Below are positions 5,311 through 5,717 of a stretch of 5,717 bases of DNA, one piece after another. The stretch lies in the NCBI GenBank assembly GCA_023258825.1, contig JALQWE010000265.1, forward strand, positions 1-5,717. The letters are read 5' to 3'. The stretch comes from Planctomycetaceae bacterium. Lineage in GTDB: Bacteria; Planctomycetota; Planctomycetia; Planctomycetales; Planctomycetaceae. The notes beneath the pieces are model-generated. The model did no database searches. It was not told the DNA's origin and saw only the letters and a list, made by a program, of their open reading frames with translations. Position numbers and translations under genes: made by a program. How positions within the stretch are numbered: position 1 is the stretch's first letter; each line of letters opens with the position of its first letter.

Positions 5311-5717
5311 ATGCAGCTCATCTGTAACCGTTCGTTGTTTTCCACAGCATTCTCGCTCGCTGCCTCTGCGGTACCAACACGTACCCCCAAAGACGTGCTC
5401 CGCAATGTTCTGATGACCGTCTCCGCAGACGGCGTGCAGCTGATTGGGACGGACCAGGAAGTCGCCATTCGATACAAGGTGAATGGTGTCACAACCGCTT
5501 CAGCCGGTGAAGTGCTGCTACCCACGCAGAAAATCTCGTCCATTCTCCGCGAACTGCAGTGTGAAGATGTCGAGTTGCAGGTGGACGATCAGACGATCGT
5601 CGTGAAGGCAGCGAACTCCAGGTTCCGGCTGTCCAGCGAGGATCCACGTGAGTTTCCGCCGGTGCCGGAATTTGGCGAAGAAAGCTACTTCCGCGTCCCC
5701 GCACCCGTCTTCCGTCA
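5311..5717 (+). CDS. dnaN: DNA polymerase III beta sliding clamp, 3'-truncated by window edge
   Basis: DnaN forms the ring-shaped dimer that encircles DNA and tethers the replicative polymerase and other proteins. The window holds the first 135 residues of a usual 365-380, that is, nearly all of the first of three clamp domains; the frame is still open at the edge. Family features are clear: N-terminal MQLICNRSLFSTAF, then RTPKDVLRNVLMTVSADGVQLIGTDQEVAIR (24-54; compare the PILGNLLL and LTGTDLEM segments of E. coli), GEVLLPTQKISSILREL (66-82), SRFRLSSEDPREFPPVPE (103-120) and the start of the domain link YFRVPAPVF. The ATG is supported by AGGA eight bases upstream. dnaA, a frequent upstream neighbour of dnaN, is absent; a sigma factor gene lies 286 bases upstream instead. 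Codons 10-12 overlap a TTTTCCACA sequence that fits the degenerate DnaA-box consensus. Confidence 0.95.
   Translation, partial: MQLICNRSLFSTAFSLAASAVPTRTPKDVLRNVLMTVSADGVQLIGTDQEVAIRYKVNGVTTASAGEVLLPTQKISSILRELQCEDVELQVDDQTIVVKAANSRFRLSSEDPREFPPVPEFGEESYFRVPAPVFR

Noticed and set aside
5338..5346. Replication origin at dnaN
   Set aside because: Only one DnaA-box-like site is present, inside coding sequence, with no AT-rich unwinding region and no dnaA gene in the window.
5066..5413. A 115-codon GTG-started frame between the sigma gene and dnaN
   Set aside because: It has no ribosome binding site, a composition unlike a folded protein, and runs out of frame over the first 34 codons of dnaN.
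1..5717. CRISPR array, transposon, toxin-antitoxin or defence system
   Set aside because: No regularly spaced repeats, transposase motifs, terminal repeats or system-specific domains were seen on either strand.

Overview
The window looks like ordinary chromosomal DNA from a GC-rich (roughly 55%) bacterium, most likely a planctomycete. That placement is an inference. It rests on the GDEAKGK form of the PurA nucleotide-binding loop, the unusual region 4 of the ECF-type sigma factor (a VANHKFF segment where classical sigma-4 domains have TVKSR-like residues), a secreted alpha/beta hydrolase and the loose gene packing. No database search was possible.

Layout from left to right: (1) plsY, cut by the left edge, encodes the membrane acyl-phosphate:glycerol-3-phosphate acyltransferase; (2) a secreted alpha/beta-hydrolase follows on the same strand; (3) about 450 bases hold no convincing gene but have small hairpins; (4) a 103-residue protein of unknown function has a hairpin just before its ribosome binding site; (5) purA (adenylosuccinate synthetase) lies convergently on the minus strand, with a GTG start; (6) about 450 bases of divergent upstream DNA carry a degenerate repeat and weak promoter candidates; (7) an ECF-like sigma factor lies on the plus strand; (8) a 286-base gap ends in a compact run of perfect palindromes; (9) dnaN (DNA polymerase III beta clamp) is cut by the right edge.

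The genes do not form one pathway. plsY serves phospholipid synthesis, purA serves AMP synthesis, dnaN serves replication, and the sigma factor directs transcription of an unknown regulon. plsY and the hydrolase could be co-transcribed; purA and the sigma gene are divergent. I see no mobile element, CRISPR array, tRNA, rRNA or defence system. No clearly new biological system is visible. The signals most worth a second look are the palindrome run before dnaN, the repeat upstream of purA and the sigma factor's region 4.
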